Positions 53,357 to 62,368 are shown, numbered from the stretch's first letter. The stretch is DNA of 64,000 nt from Prolixibacteraceae bacterium (GCA_023229575.1 JALNYZ010000016.1:1-64000); one strand, 5' to 3'. A program made the numbers and translations. The notes: generated from the sequence alone by a model not told the origin.

Positions 53357-55210
53357 ATGATAAAAAATGTTCTACGCAACTTGCTGATTCTGGCTATTCT
53401 TGCGGTAGGAGTGAATCTCAAGGCTCAAAATGGCCTATCGTTTAACAAGTACAAGACCAATTCCGAAGTTCAGAAATCGCTGACGCTGTTGCAGCAAAAA
53501 TCACCTTCAACAACCACTCTTCATAAAATTGCAGATAGTTCCGGGGGGGAGCCTGTATACGTGCTGGAAATTGGTAAAGAACTCAAAAATGTGCCTGCAA
53601 TTTTTGTGGGGGCAAATTTCGAGGGGAAAACACCTCTTTCTACTGAAGGTGCGCTCTACCTGGCAAAAATGCTCCTCGATTCGGGCAACTACACCAGAAA
53701 GGTGAAGTGGATGATATTGCCGTTGCCCAATCCGGATGCTACCATCGGTTACTTCTCAAATGTTAAGTGGGAACGTAATGTCAACGATGCTGCAGTCAAT
53801 GATGACAAGGACGACCAGCTTAACGAAGATGGCCCGGAAGATCTTAACGGCGATGGATGGATCACTCAAATCAGGGTGGAGGATCCGGAGGGTACCTACA
53901 TTATTTCTGACAAGGATCCCAGGATCATGGCTAAAGCGGATCCTGCCAAAGGAGAGAGGGGAAAATACAAACTCTATCCGGAAGGGATTGACAACGACAG
54001 CGACGGGGAGATCAATGAAGATGGTCCCGGCGGGATCAATCCGGGGATCAACTTCCCCCACCTGTTTAAATCCAACACAAAAGAGACAGGATTATGGCCG
54101 GGAGAAGCTCCTGAGATATATGGAGTCATGAAATTTATCTTCGATCATCCCGAAATTGCCATGGTATACACCCTCGGAACCTCTGATTTCTGCATGGCTC
54201 CTCCACGCGGTGGACGAAAAGGTGGTGCCAACATGGAGAGTATTAAGATACCTGCCCGTTTTGCGTCACGCGTAGGCGCTGATCCCGACAAGACCTACTC
54301 GATGAAAGAGGTGGTTGAGCTTTTCAAAACGGCCATGCCCAGCCGTGGCGGACAGGAGATGAATGCGGAGACAGTGGCCGGGTTTCTTGGACTCGGAGCG
54401 GCTGTCAATCCACTGGAAGATGACCTTAAATTTTATACGGATCTTTCCGATAAATACAAAGCTTACCTGAAGGCAAAAGGTTTTTCAACTGATCGTTTGG
54501 CCGCTGACCCTGACAAGGATGGATCATTTGAACTTTGGGCTTACTACCATCTTGGTGTTCCATCTTTTAGCATGAATCTTTTTACTCCAACAAAACCGGC
54601 CGAACAAAAACCAAAAGAAATGGGTCCAAGAGAGATGGGATCAAGGGAATCTGTTTTACGAACCAGTGATCCCGACGAAAGGGAAAAGACCATTTTGGCT
54701 TATATTGATAGAAAACTCAACGGATCAGGATTTGCGAAATGGCAACCTTATATACACCCAACCCTGGGCAAAGTTGAAATTGGAGGTATTGCACCTTTTG
54801 TAACTTCTACCCCTCCGGTGGCACAGATTGACTCTTTGTGTAAAACAGAACTACCATGGCTGTTGACCCTCTCAAAAAAATTGCCTGAGATACAACTGAT
54901 GAAAGAGGTAGTTACTGATTTGGGAGCCGGTGTTTACAGACTCGAATTGTTTGTCGAAAACAAAGGAGTACTGCCTTACCCAACTGCTATGGGCGCTAAA
55001 AACAAGCAGCCTGCTCCGGTGGTAGTAATTCTCGAAGGCGAAAATCTTCAATTTCTGGAAGGATATGCCCGTACTCCGGTGGGCGAGATAGGTGGCAACC
55101 AGGTCAAAAAACTTACCTGGACCATCAAAACAGACAAAAAAGTCCTGAAGGTGCACATCGAATCACCACTGTTCGATGCCACTGTAAAACAAATTAAGAT
55201 TGGAGGTTAA
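53357..55210 (+). CDS. M14 carboxypeptidase-like pseudoenzyme
   Basis: 617 residues with signal peptide (to LKAQ). Over its length it aligns with the next gene, an M14 zinc carboxypeptidase, but the active-site residues are changed: where the paralog has HGNE this protein has EGKT (near 88), the third zinc histidine (FAFHNSG) is replaced by VYTLGT, and the catalytic glutamate (FVGELF) by FSMNLF. Calcium-binding-like acidic loops (DDKDDQLNEDGPEDLNGDG, DNDSDGEINEDG) are kept. It is probably catalytically dead and may bind substrate or partner the active copy. The two genes are separated by 2 bases. Confidence 0.85.
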   Translation: MIKNVLRNLLILAILAVGVNLKAQNGLSFNKYKTNSEVQKSLTLLQQKSPSTTTLHKIADSSGGEPVYVLEIGKELKNVPAIFVGANFEGKTPLSTEGALYLAKMLLDSGNYTRKVKWMILPLPNPDATIGYFSNVKWERNVNDAAVNDDKDDQLNEDGPEDLNGDGWITQIRVEDPEGTYIISDKDPRIMAKADPAKGERGKYKLYPEGIDNDSDGEINEDGPGGINPGINFPHLFKSNTKETGLWPGEAPEIYGVMKFIFDHPEIAMVYTLGTSDFCMAPPRGGRKGGANMESIKIPARFASRVGADPDKTYSMKEVVELFKTAMPSRGGQEMNAETVAGFLGLGAAVNPLEDDLKFYTDLSDKYKAYLKAKGFSTDRLAADPDKDGSFELWAYYHLGVPSFSMNLFTPTKPAEQKPKEMGPREMGSRESVLRTSDPDEREKTILAYIDRKLNGSGFAKWQPYIHPTLGKVEIGGIAPFVTSTPPVAQIDSLCKTELPWLLTLSKKLPEIQLMKEVVTDLGAGVYRLELFVENKGVLPYPTAMGAKNKQPAPVVVILEGENLQFLEGYARTPVGEIGGNQVKKLTWTIKTDKKVLKVHIESPLFDATVKQIKIGG

Positions 55211-55212
55211 TC

Positions 55213-56961
55213 ATGAGAAAATTATTCATATTGTTCGCAATTTGCTGTTTAACCTTCACGGTAGTGGCTGAAAACAGGGCAAAAATCGAAGTTCCGTTGC
55301 GGTTCGACCGTTATTATACTTACGATGATGTTGTTGAGGCGCTTAAACTTCTGCACACCACCTTCCCCGAACTCACCAAACTCCATGTAATTGGAAAAAG
55401 TGAAGAGGGCCGTGAAATTTATGCCCTTACCATCAACAATGCAAAAACAGGTGAAGCCCTATCAAAACCCGGGGTCTATGTGGACGGAAACATTCATGGC
55501 AATGAAATTCAGGCCGGCGAAGTATGCCTCTATTTTGCCAATATATTATTGACTAAATATGGGGAGAATGATAAAATAACCAAGGTTGTCGATAAGAATG
55601 TCTACTACATAATCCCGGTAGTAAATGTTGATGGGAGATTCCATTTCTTCAAGGATGCCCAAACCTCCAGTACCGACCGAAGTTTCAGGATCCCCAAAGA
55701 CGATGACCGCGATGGCCTGGTGGACGAAGATTGTCCGGATGATTTGGATGGCGATGGCAATATATGCATGATGCGTATCAAGGATCCTCTGGGCGGTTAC
55801 AAAACAGATCCTGAAGACAATAGGCTGATGATACCTGTAAAACCAGGGGAGAAAGGCGAATGGACGCTTTTGGGATCTGAGGGAATCGACAATGACAACG
55901 ATGGAAAAATAAACGAAGATGGAGAAGGCTATTTCGATGGCAACCGCAACTGGGGTTACGACTGGCAACCAAACTATGCTCAGAACGGGGCAGGAAATTT
56001 TCCACTTTGCGCCATAGGTATCAAGGCTATAGCCGCATATATTCACCAACGGTCAAATATTATCGTCAATTTCGCGTTTCACAATTCTGGCGGAATGTGG
56101 CTACGCGCACCATCAATCAAGTCAGAATTGGTAGATCCAAAAGATGTGGCCGTCTATGACCTTATTGGCAAAAATGCCCTCAAAATGACTCCTGGCTATG
56201 TGTACCAGCCCTCTTATGATCTCTACGACACTCATGGTGATACCGACTCTCATATGTTCAACCTCGAAGGTTCCTACACTTTTGTTGGAGAGCTTTTCAT
56301 GAGAAGCCAGGAAACCTACCGGGAAAATGTCAATAAACCGGTTGCTCCGGCAGCCGAAACTGAATCCTCCCAAGGCAGAAGAGGGGGCAACCCTGATGAA
56401 AGCAGGGAACAGATTAAATTTAACGACTATCTGGGTCTGAATGAGTTGTACAAAGAGTGGAAACCCATCAAACATCCAACTTATGGCGACATTGAGATTG
56501 GAGGCTGGGTGAAGATGAGTTCCCGTTTACCACATCCGTTTATGCTACCCGAACTGGTTCACCGCAATGCCATGGTAGTTTTATACGCAGCAGAACAGAC
56601 TCCGGAGATCAGCATGGATATTTTTGAGATAAAGGAGATTGGTAAAAACCTTCACCAGGTCAGGGTTCGTCTTAAGAATGCAAAGGGGCTTCCCACCATG
56701 TCGTTCAAATCAATAAGTACCAGATTGTATACCCAGGATATGCTCAAAGTTACCGGTGTCAAGGTCATTGCTTCAGGTAAAATCACAGACCTCAAAAACA
56801 ACAAGGTTAGCTATCAGGAACACAAACCTGAAACAATCTTTACCTCGGTGCCGAGTTACGGTTTTTCTGAATACCAGTTTTTGGTGGAGGGTAAGGGAGA
56901 AGTCAAGGTTAATTACAGCTCCAGGAAGGCTGGTAATCTCGTGAAAACTGTAAAACTTTAA
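55213..56961 (+). CDS. exported M14 family zinc carboxypeptidase
   Basis: 582 residues; signal peptide cut after VVAE. Zinc motif HGNE near 95 in DGNIHGNEIQAGE, third ligand histidine in FAFHNSGG near 290, catalytic glutamate in FVGELF near 359: all present. An insert with acidic calcium-loop repeats (DDDRDGLVDEDCPDDLDGDG; DNDNDGKINEDG) interrupts the catalytic domain as in the paralog. A C-terminal beta domain (about 450-582) may bind substrate. Expected to remove C-terminal residues from peptides in the periplasm or outside. Confidence 0.9.
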   Translation: MRKLFILFAICCLTFTVVAENRAKIEVPLRFDRYYTYDDVVEALKLLHTTFPELTKLHVIGKSEEGREIYALTINNAKTGEALSKPGVYVDGNIHGNEIQAGEVCLYFANILLTKYGENDKITKVVDKNVYYIIPVVNVDGRFHFFKDAQTSSTDRSFRIPKDDDRDGLVDEDCPDDLDGDGNICMMRIKDPLGGYKTDPEDNRLMIPVKPGEKGEWTLLGSEGIDNDNDGKINEDGEGYFDGNRNWGYDWQPNYAQNGAGNFPLCAIGIKAIAAYIHQRSNIIVNFAFHNSGGMWLRAPSIKSELVDPKDVAVYDLIGKNALKMTPGYVYQPSYDLYDTHGDTDSHMFNLEGSYTFVGELFMRSQETYRENVNKPVAPAAETESSQGRRGGNPDESREQIKFNDYLGLNELYKEWKPIKHPTYGDIEIGGWVKMSSRLPHPFMLPELVHRNAMVVLYAAEQTPEISMDIFEIKEIGKNLHQVRVRLKNAKGLPTMSFKSISTRLYTQDMLKVTGVKVIASGKITDLKNNKVSYQEHKPETIFTSVPSYGFSEYQFLVEGKGEVKVNYSSRKAGNLVKTVKL

Positions 56962-57045
56962 GTAGAACTAATATAAATAAGCATCTGAATTGGTCCGGTT
57001 TTCCTAAACCAAGACCATTTTGGCCATTTCACATGCCATTTTTGC

Positions 57046-57053
57046 TATATTTG
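57046..57053 (+). promoter_or_regulatory. minus-7 box for spt
   Basis: TATATTTG matches TAnnTTTG exactly, 33 bases before the GTG start at 57086. A TTTG lies 23 bases further upstream, a little far for the usual spacing. Confidence 0.5.
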
Positions 57054-57085
57054 GCGACTAAAAATAAACTTTAGAAGAAAATAAA

Positions 57086-58273
57086 GTGGGAATTTTACAG
57101 GAAAGACTATCGAAATTTGATCTGCCTCAGAAGATTATGGCGGCAGGCATTTACCCTTATTTCAGGGTTATTGAATCGGATCAGGATACCGAAGTTACCA
57201 TTAACGGCAAAAAGGTTCTGATGTTTGGATCAAACAGTTATCTCGGTCTGACAAACCATCCCAAGATCAAAGAGGCTTCGAAAAAAGCCATTGATAAATA
57301 TGGGACTGGTTGTGCCGGTTCGCGTTTCTTAAACGGAACGCTAGATATTCATCTTGAACTCGAAGAGCGGTTGGCCAAATTTACAGGGAAGGAAGGCGCT
57401 TTATGTTTTAGTACCGGATTTCAGGTTAACCTCGGTGTCGTTTCAGTTTTAACCGGCAGAAACGACCATGTACTTCTCGATGAACTGGACCATGCATCCA
57501 TCCTCGAAGGTAGCCGGCTATCCTTTTCCAGGGTACTAAAATTCGCACACAACGACATGAAGTCGCTCGAAAGCAAATTGAAGCACTGCACGACCGACAG
57601 CTTGAAACTGATTGTCGTCGATGGCATTTTTTCAATGGAAGGTGATATCGTTAATCTTCCTCAAATAGTTAAGCTGGCCAAAAAGTACAATGCGACCATC
57701 ATGGTGGATGATGCCCACTCGCTTGGAGTGATTGGCGTCAATGGTTCAGGAACGGCTTCCCACTTTGGACTGACCGATAGCGTGGACCTGATCATGGGGA
57801 CTTTTTCCAAGTCATTTGCATCACTTGGTGGCTTTATTGCCTCCGACAAGGATACCATTAATTTCATCAAACACAGTTCACGAACGCTGATTTTCAGCGC
57901 CAGCATGACCCCGGCATCAACTGCCACAGTTCTGGCTGCGCTCGACATCATGGAAAGTGAACCTGAACGGATCAAACATCTTTGGGAAATCACCAATTAT
58001 GCCCTGAAAGGTTTTAAATCAATGGGATTTGATACTGGAAAATCGGAATCGCCCATCATTCCATTGTTTATCCGCGATGACTACAAAGCGCTGATGCTCA
58101 CAAAAATATTATTAGAGGACGGCATCTTTGTTAATCCTGTTGTCTCTCCCGGTGTGCCCAAAGAGGACAGCCTGATCAGGTACTCACTGATGGCAACCCA
58201 TACCAAAGCGCAAGTGGATATTTCCATCGAAAAGATTACAGCCGCAGCTAAAAAACTGGGCATCCTGGGATAA
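57086..58273 (+). CDS. spt: serine palmitoyltransferase (sphingolipid synthesis)
   Basis: PLP enzyme of the alpha-oxoamine synthase family joining serine and an acyl-CoA to 3-ketosphinganine. 395 residues from a GTG start. The N-terminus (KFDLPQKIMAAGIYPYFR) and the block YGTGCAGSRFLNGTLDIH match the Bacteroides-type enzyme as I recall it. PLP motifs are VDDAHSLGVIG and GTFSKSFASLGGF, with the Schiff-base lysine in TFSKS. The late SLMATHTKAQVD is typical of Spt and distinguishes it from KBL-type ligases. Followed after 27 bases by an SDR gene. Confidence 0.9.
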   Translation: MGILQERLSKFDLPQKIMAAGIYPYFRVIESDQDTEVTINGKKVLMFGSNSYLGLTNHPKIKEASKKAIDKYGTGCAGSRFLNGTLDIHLELEERLAKFTGKEGALCFSTGFQVNLGVVSVLTGRNDHVLLDELDHASILEGSRLSFSRVLKFAHNDMKSLESKLKHCTTDSLKLIVVDGIFSMEGDIVNLPQIVKLAKKYNATIMVDDAHSLGVIGVNGSGTASHFGLTDSVDLIMGTFSKSFASLGGFIASDKDTINFIKHSSRTLIFSASMTPASTATVLAALDIMESEPERIKHLWEITNYALKGFKSMGFDTGKSESPIIPLFIRDDYKALMLTKILLEDGIFVNPVVSPGVPKEDSLIRYSLMATHTKAQVDISIEKITAAAKKLGILG

Positions 58274-58300
58274 GCCCCGAAAATGTGGAAATTGGGAAAT

Positions 58301-59110
58301 ATGAAAAAAGTAGTCCTAATCACAGGCATCTCCTCCGGTTTTGGAAAAGAGACGGCATTGTTGCTGGCAAAGGCCGGACACACTGTTTATGGAACGGTTC
58401 GCAAGGCCGTTGGCTCCGATCCGCTGGTCAAAGAGTTGCTGATGGACCTTACCGATGGCAAGTCAATCAAAGCTGCCATCGAAACTGTGCTTCGAAATGA
58501 AGGGAGAATAGATGTGCTGATCAACAATGCAGGGATGCACACAGGCGGACCCATCGAAACGCTTCCCTTCGAGACCATTCAGCTTCAGATGCACACCAAT
58601 TTTCTGGGACTCGTCCAGCTTACCCAGTCCATCTTACCCTTTATGCGCAAACAAGGCGGCGGCACCATCATCAACTTTGGCTCCATTGGCGGGTTGATGG
58701 GTCTTCCCTACCAAGGCATATATTCGGCCGGAAAGTTTGCCATCGAAGGGTTCAGCGAAGCGCTTCGCATGGAGGTCAAACAATTTAACATCAAGGTAGT
58801 GGTGATCAATCCGGGCGATTTCCACACCAGTAATTCAGCCAACCGCAGGGGATTTCTCTCTCCTACCGGGGAAGATGATCCATACCAGGCCCAGTTCGCC
58901 AAGACACTGTCGATCATCGAAAAGGATGAAACCAAAGGTTGGGACCCACAAATCCTGGCTAAAAAATTGGTTCGTATTGTCGAATGCAAGAATCCCTCCC
59001 ATCGTTACATCATTGCATCATTGGAACAAAAGCTCGCTGTTGTTCTAAAATATATCTTACCAGGAAAGCTCTTCAGCAAAATATTGCGCGATCATTACGG
59101 GATAAAATAG
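58301..59110 (+). CDS. SDR family oxidoreductase, candidate 3-ketosphinganine reductase
   Basis: Classical short-chain dehydrogenase of 269 residues from MKKVVLITG at 58301. Cofactor motif TGISSGFGK near 9-17, NNAG near 80, catalytic serine in NFGSIGG and YxxxK in YSAGKFAIEG. The C-terminal 50 residues are hydrophobic and basic (LEQKLAVVLKYILPGK), suggesting membrane contact. Its place right after spt suggests it reduces 3-ketosphinganine; that is inference from neighbourhood. Confidence 0.85.
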   Translation: MKKVVLITGISSGFGKETALLLAKAGHTVYGTVRKAVGSDPLVKELLMDLTDGKSIKAAIETVLRNEGRIDVLINNAGMHTGGPIETLPFETIQLQMHTNFLGLVQLTQSILPFMRKQGGGTIINFGSIGGLMGLPYQGIYSAGKFAIEGFSEALRMEVKQFNIKVVVINPGDFHTSNSANRRGFLSPTGEDDPYQAQFAKTLSIIEKDETKGWDPQILAKKLVRIVECKNPSHRYIIASLEQKLAVVLKYILPGKLFSKILRDHYGIK

Positions 59111-59131
59111 TGGGTTGTGAGGGGAAAGGAG

Positions 59132-59139
59132 TATTTTTG
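59132..59139 (+). promoter_or_regulatory. minus-7 box for the intact GH92 gene
   Basis: TATTTTTG matches TAnnTTTG exactly, 28 bases before the ATG at 59167, just after the SDR stop. It suggests separate transcription of the mannosidase gene. Confidence 0.45.
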
Positions 59140-59166
59140 CATCTTTCGAATCTTCACACTACTACG

Positions 59167-61464
59167 ATGAAACTTACTTCTATTATTCTTGCCTTTTTTT
59201 TGGGCAATAACCTGATTGCGCAACCCAAACAACCTGTAGATTTTGTCAATCCCTTCATCGGGACCGGTGGCGAAATGGGCGTTGGATTTGGCAATATGTT
59301 CCCCGGCGCCGCCTACCCTTTTGGCATGATCCAGCTTAGTCCCGACAATGGCGGCCAGAACTGGCAATACAGCAGTGGTTATCATTATCCCGACAGTCTG
59401 ATCGTGGGATTTTCCCATACCCATTTAAGCGGTACCGGAGTTGCCGACTATTGCGATATTTCAGTGATGCCCACGATCCAGCCAATCCTTAAAAAATACT
59501 TTATCCAAAGCGACCAGACAGTCAGTGAAATGATCGCTGAAAAGAAACTTAATCCAAACGGTTTTATAGATCAGGATGGGCATCCAGCTCCTTTTGACAA
59601 GCATTTTCTGCTCAAATACAGTTCTGTCATTTCGCATACCACCGAAAAGGCCTCTCCCGGATACTACAGAGTCAATCTTCCCGAAGACGACATCGATGTG
59701 GAACTGACTACCGGTGAACTGGCGGCCATGCATCGTTACCGCTTCAGAAAAACTGCAGAACAGCAAAGTATCATCCTGAATCTGGGCTATACCAATACAG
59801 ACCAGACAACAGATGCAATGGTCCATTACAGGTCGCCCAAACTGGTCACCGGGTACCGTTTCTCAGTTGGTAAAGCCAATCAACGGGTATTTTTTGCCAT
59901 GCAATTTTCCCGTAAAATAGAAAAACATCGATTTTTTCTGGCTGAAAAATTGGACGGAACAGAGATTGCCAAAGGGAAAAATCTGGCCGCTACCTTCTCA
60001 TTTGACGGCAAAGTAAACCATGAACTTTTGGTAAAAGTGGCCATTTCATCGGTCAACGAGGAGGGGGCGCTGGCCAACCTGAGAACAGCCGATCCATTTG
60101 GCTGGAGTTTTGACAAGATGCACCAGGCTACCTGGGAAAAATGGAACAGTGAACTCTCAAAAATAGCTGTCACAACATCCGATTCTGTCAAAAAGAGCAT
60201 CTTCTACACTTCACTCTATCACAGCTATTTGGCGCCTTACCGATTTTCGGATGCCAACGGATACTATAAAAATTTCAACCAGGTGCCCGAAAAAGCAGAA
60301 GGATACACGCATTATACCCTGTTGTCGTTGTGGGATACCTTTCGGGCAGAGAATCCACTTTTGTTGCTTATGCAACCCAAAATTGAGGAAAACATCATTC
60401 ATTCCATGCTCGCAAAATACCGACAGACCGGTGAATTGCCCTATTGGGAAATTTCGGGCAATGAAGGCGGGTCAATGATTGGATATCACGCGGCGGTCCT
60501 GATTGCCGATGCCTTATCCAAAAAAGTAGGGAAATATGATATGGATGAAATTTACAAGGCATTGTTACAGGTTTCCGAAACCGACCGCAAAGGATTGGGG
60601 TTCTATCGCCAATGCCATTTCGTCCCGACCGACAAGGAAAAAAACGGAACCGTATCGAAAACACTCGAATACAGCTACGATGACTGGTGCATTGCACAGG
60701 TAGCCAAATTGCTTGGGAAGAAAGCTGATTACGAAAAATACATGGGCCGCTCGGCCTACTACAAAAATCTCTACGATCCCTCTTATCATCTTTTCAGAGG
60801 AAAAAACAGTGACGGCATCTGGTACGAACCATTTCACCCACGTTTTGCTGAATACGGCAACCCGCATTGTGTGGAGGGCAATACCTGGCAGTATTCGTTT
60901 TTCGCCCCGCACGATATGCCTGGCCTCACAAAGCTGATGGGAGGCAATAGCGGAATGGGAATGATGCTCGACAGCCTTTTCACCCAAACCAGCGAGTTAC
61001 TCGGAGAGGATACTGAGGATGTGACAGGTATGATCGGTCAGTATGCACACGGCAATGAGCCGAGCCACCATGTGGCCTATCTTTACGACCTGATCGGGAA
61101 GCCGAAAAAGAGCCAGTTTTATACCAACAAAATCATCAATACCCTATACCGGAACACGCCTCAGGGATTATGCGGCAACGAAGATTGTGGTCAGATGTCG
61201 GCATGGTATGTCTTTAGCGCGATTGGTTTCTACCCTGTTAATCCGGTCGATGGCAGGTACTATTTTGGAAGCCCTCAGTTTGAAAAAGTAGAAATTAGTC
61301 TTCCGAACGGCAAACTCTTTACGGTGAAAGCAAACCGGGTCTCACCCAAAAACATTTACATCCAAGGCATTATGCTGAATGGCAGGGCATTGGACCGCTA
61401 TTTCATCACCTACGATGAATTGCAGAAAGGAGGCGAGCTTGTATTCGAGATGACGAACAAGTAA
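59167..61464 (+). CDS. exported GH92 family alpha-mannosidase
   Basis: 765 residues from ATG 59167 with a signal peptide (MKLTSIILAFFLGNNLIAQ). Calcium-dependent exo-alpha-mannosidase family. N-terminal domain: VDFVNPFIGTGGEMGVGFGN, PGAAYPFGMIQLSPDN, SHTHLSGTGV. Catalytic domain: LSLWDTFRAENPL, SGNEGGSMIGYHA, HGNEPSHH near 629 (acid region), and GNEDCGQMSAWYVFSAIGFYPV near 668. The C-terminus ends ELVFEMTNK. Would trim mannose from N-glycan or mannan chains. A decayed paralog lies at 28.2-29.8 kb and a 3' relic at 61.9 kb. Confidence 0.94.
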   Translation: MKLTSIILAFFLGNNLIAQPKQPVDFVNPFIGTGGEMGVGFGNMFPGAAYPFGMIQLSPDNGGQNWQYSSGYHYPDSLIVGFSHTHLSGTGVADYCDISVMPTIQPILKKYFIQSDQTVSEMIAEKKLNPNGFIDQDGHPAPFDKHFLLKYSSVISHTTEKASPGYYRVNLPEDDIDVELTTGELAAMHRYRFRKTAEQQSIILNLGYTNTDQTTDAMVHYRSPKLVTGYRFSVGKANQRVFFAMQFSRKIEKHRFFLAEKLDGTEIAKGKNLAATFSFDGKVNHELLVKVAISSVNEEGALANLRTADPFGWSFDKMHQATWEKWNSELSKIAVTTSDSVKKSIFYTSLYHSYLAPYRFSDANGYYKNFNQVPEKAEGYTHYTLLSLWDTFRAENPLLLLMQPKIEENIIHSMLAKYRQTGELPYWEISGNEGGSMIGYHAAVLIADALSKKVGKYDMDEIYKALLQVSETDRKGLGFYRQCHFVPTDKEKNGTVSKTLEYSYDDWCIAQVAKLLGKKADYEKYMGRSAYYKNLYDPSYHLFRGKNSDGIWYEPFHPRFAEYGNPHCVEGNTWQYSFFAPHDMPGLTKLMGGNSGMGMMLDSLFTQTSELLGEDTEDVTGMIGQYAHGNEPSHHVAYLYDLIGKPKKSQFYTNKIINTLYRNTPQGLCGNEDCGQMSAWYVFSAIGFYPVNPVDGRYYFGSPQFEKVEISLPNGKLFTVKANRVSPKNIYIQGIMLNGRALDRYFITYDELQKGGELVFEMTNK

Positions 61465-61470
61465 ATATTT

Positions 61471-61738
61471 ACCTTTGCCCTTCATTAATGTCAATAGTGC
61501 TTCAAGAAACCCAAAATCTTCTCTTCAAATTAGAGTTGGACCTTTGCCCGTCAGGGAATTAATGTCAATGGAAATTCAAATCGTAACAAATGCCAATTCC
61601 CCGCACGGGGATAAACGAGTGTCAATTCTCATACAAACACAATTATTGATGCATCCCTGATCGTCATTGATCCCCTGACGGGGAAACCTGAACGCCTAAC
61701 ATTCTCCTTCTATTGACATTAATGCCCTGACGGACAAA
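61471..61738. repeat. cluster of REP-like CCCGTCAGGG repeats
   Basis: At least five related copies: 61471-61495 (+), 61541-61569 (+), 61599-61626 (+, degenerate), 61662-61683 (-) and 61712-61738 (-). The second and last copies are 27-base near-identical inverted repeats (two differences) containing CCGTCAGGG and ATTAATGTCAAT. The internal parts contain small GC-rich dyads (CCCCGCACGGGG). No gene is present in this stretch. Confidence 0.75.
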
Positions 61739-61761
61739 TCGATGCGAATATCTACGACCCC

Positions 61762-61856
61762 AACTCCGCAGGAGTTTCCATTGAATAACCTCCGGTTTCA
61801 ACCGGAGGGCAGGAGCGGAAAGCTGCATAGTAGCTAAGAAGAACTCCGAAGGAGTT
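61762..61856. repeat. three short REP-like hairpins
   Basis: Hairpins at 61762-61776 (AACTCCGCAGGAGTT), 61789-61808 (9-bp stem, CCTCCGGTT with AACCGGAGG) and 61842-61856 (AACTCCGAAGGAGTT). The outer two are variants of one hairpin. Sequences of this type are recurrent in Bacteroidetes intergenic DNA. Confidence 0.7.
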
Positions 61857-61877
61857 TTCCTATCCCATATCCCCAAA

Positions 61878-61928
61878 GAAGATCTTAAGCTGGAAGGGAT
61901 ATTGGAGTTTGAGATGAGCAACAAATAA
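61878..61928 (+). pseudogene. relic of a GH92 gene 3' end
   Basis: Sixteen codons ending in a TAA read EDLKLEGILEFEMSNK, matching the last residues of the intact GH92 (ELQKGGELVFEMTNK). The non-coding bases after the stop also resemble those after the intact gene (cttt-g-ttca context). It appears to be the remaining tail of a second, tandem GH92 copy. Confidence 0.6.
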
Positions 61929-62006
61929 AATTTTGCATCTTTGGGCTTCAAACAAAAAGATTAATGTACAATTGCTTAAGATCACTATAAATCATATATT
62001 TACGTT

Positions 62007-62327
62007 ATGAGCAAGAAAGATTTCATATTGAAAAGAATTGTTGATGTCGTGAACCAGACCGCCCCAAATTCGGAGGTTTACTTGTATGGATCCAGGGCAA
62101 GAGGCACTTCAAAAAAAGTCTCTGACTGGGATTTTCTAGTATTGGTGAACACACGTAATGTTACATTTGATTTCGAAACAAAATTTATTGACAATTTTTA
62201 CGAAATTGAACTTGAGACAGGAGAAGTTCTTTCACCATTAATTTATTCAAAACAAGATTGGCTAACAAAACACAACGCATCTCCTTTGTTTTCAAATATC
62301 AAAAAAGAAGGAATTAGAATCGTATGA
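62007..62327 (+). CDS. MNT-type nucleotidyltransferase domain protein
   Basis: 106 residues of the minimal nucleotidyltransferase fold: YLYGSRARGTSKKVSDWDFLVLV with the GSRxRG and DxD-type residues (SDWDF), and FYEIELETGEVLSPLIYS. Such proteins are the antitoxin-like half of MNT/HEPN pairs and can transfer AMP to the HEPN partner. The usual partner gene overlaps the stop here but is cut to 14 codons, so the pair is broken. Confidence 0.85.
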   Translation: MSKKDFILKRIVDVVNQTAPNSEVYLYGSRARGTSKKVSDWDFLVLVNTRNVTFDFETKFIDNFYEIELETGEVLSPLIYSKQDWLTKHNASPLFSNIKKEGIRIV

Positions 62328-62368
62328 CTGGAAGTAATGATGATTTGATTTTACCGAAGAAATGGTAA
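62324..62368 (+). pseudogene. truncated HEPN partner gene
   Basis: An ATG overlaps the nucleotidyltransferase stop (ATGA) and begins MTGSNDDLI, the usual N-terminus of a HEPN toxin-like partner, but after 14 codons (LPKKW) a TAA ends the frame. No continuation was found in the following 100 bases, which contain only a small hairpin (GAGCCT with AGGCTC, about 62380-62397). Confidence 0.5.

Noticed and set aside
55546..56049. Minus-strand frame of about 167 codons opposite the second M14 gene
   Set aside because: It mirrors the acidic repeat codons of the real gene and has no recognisable protein features.
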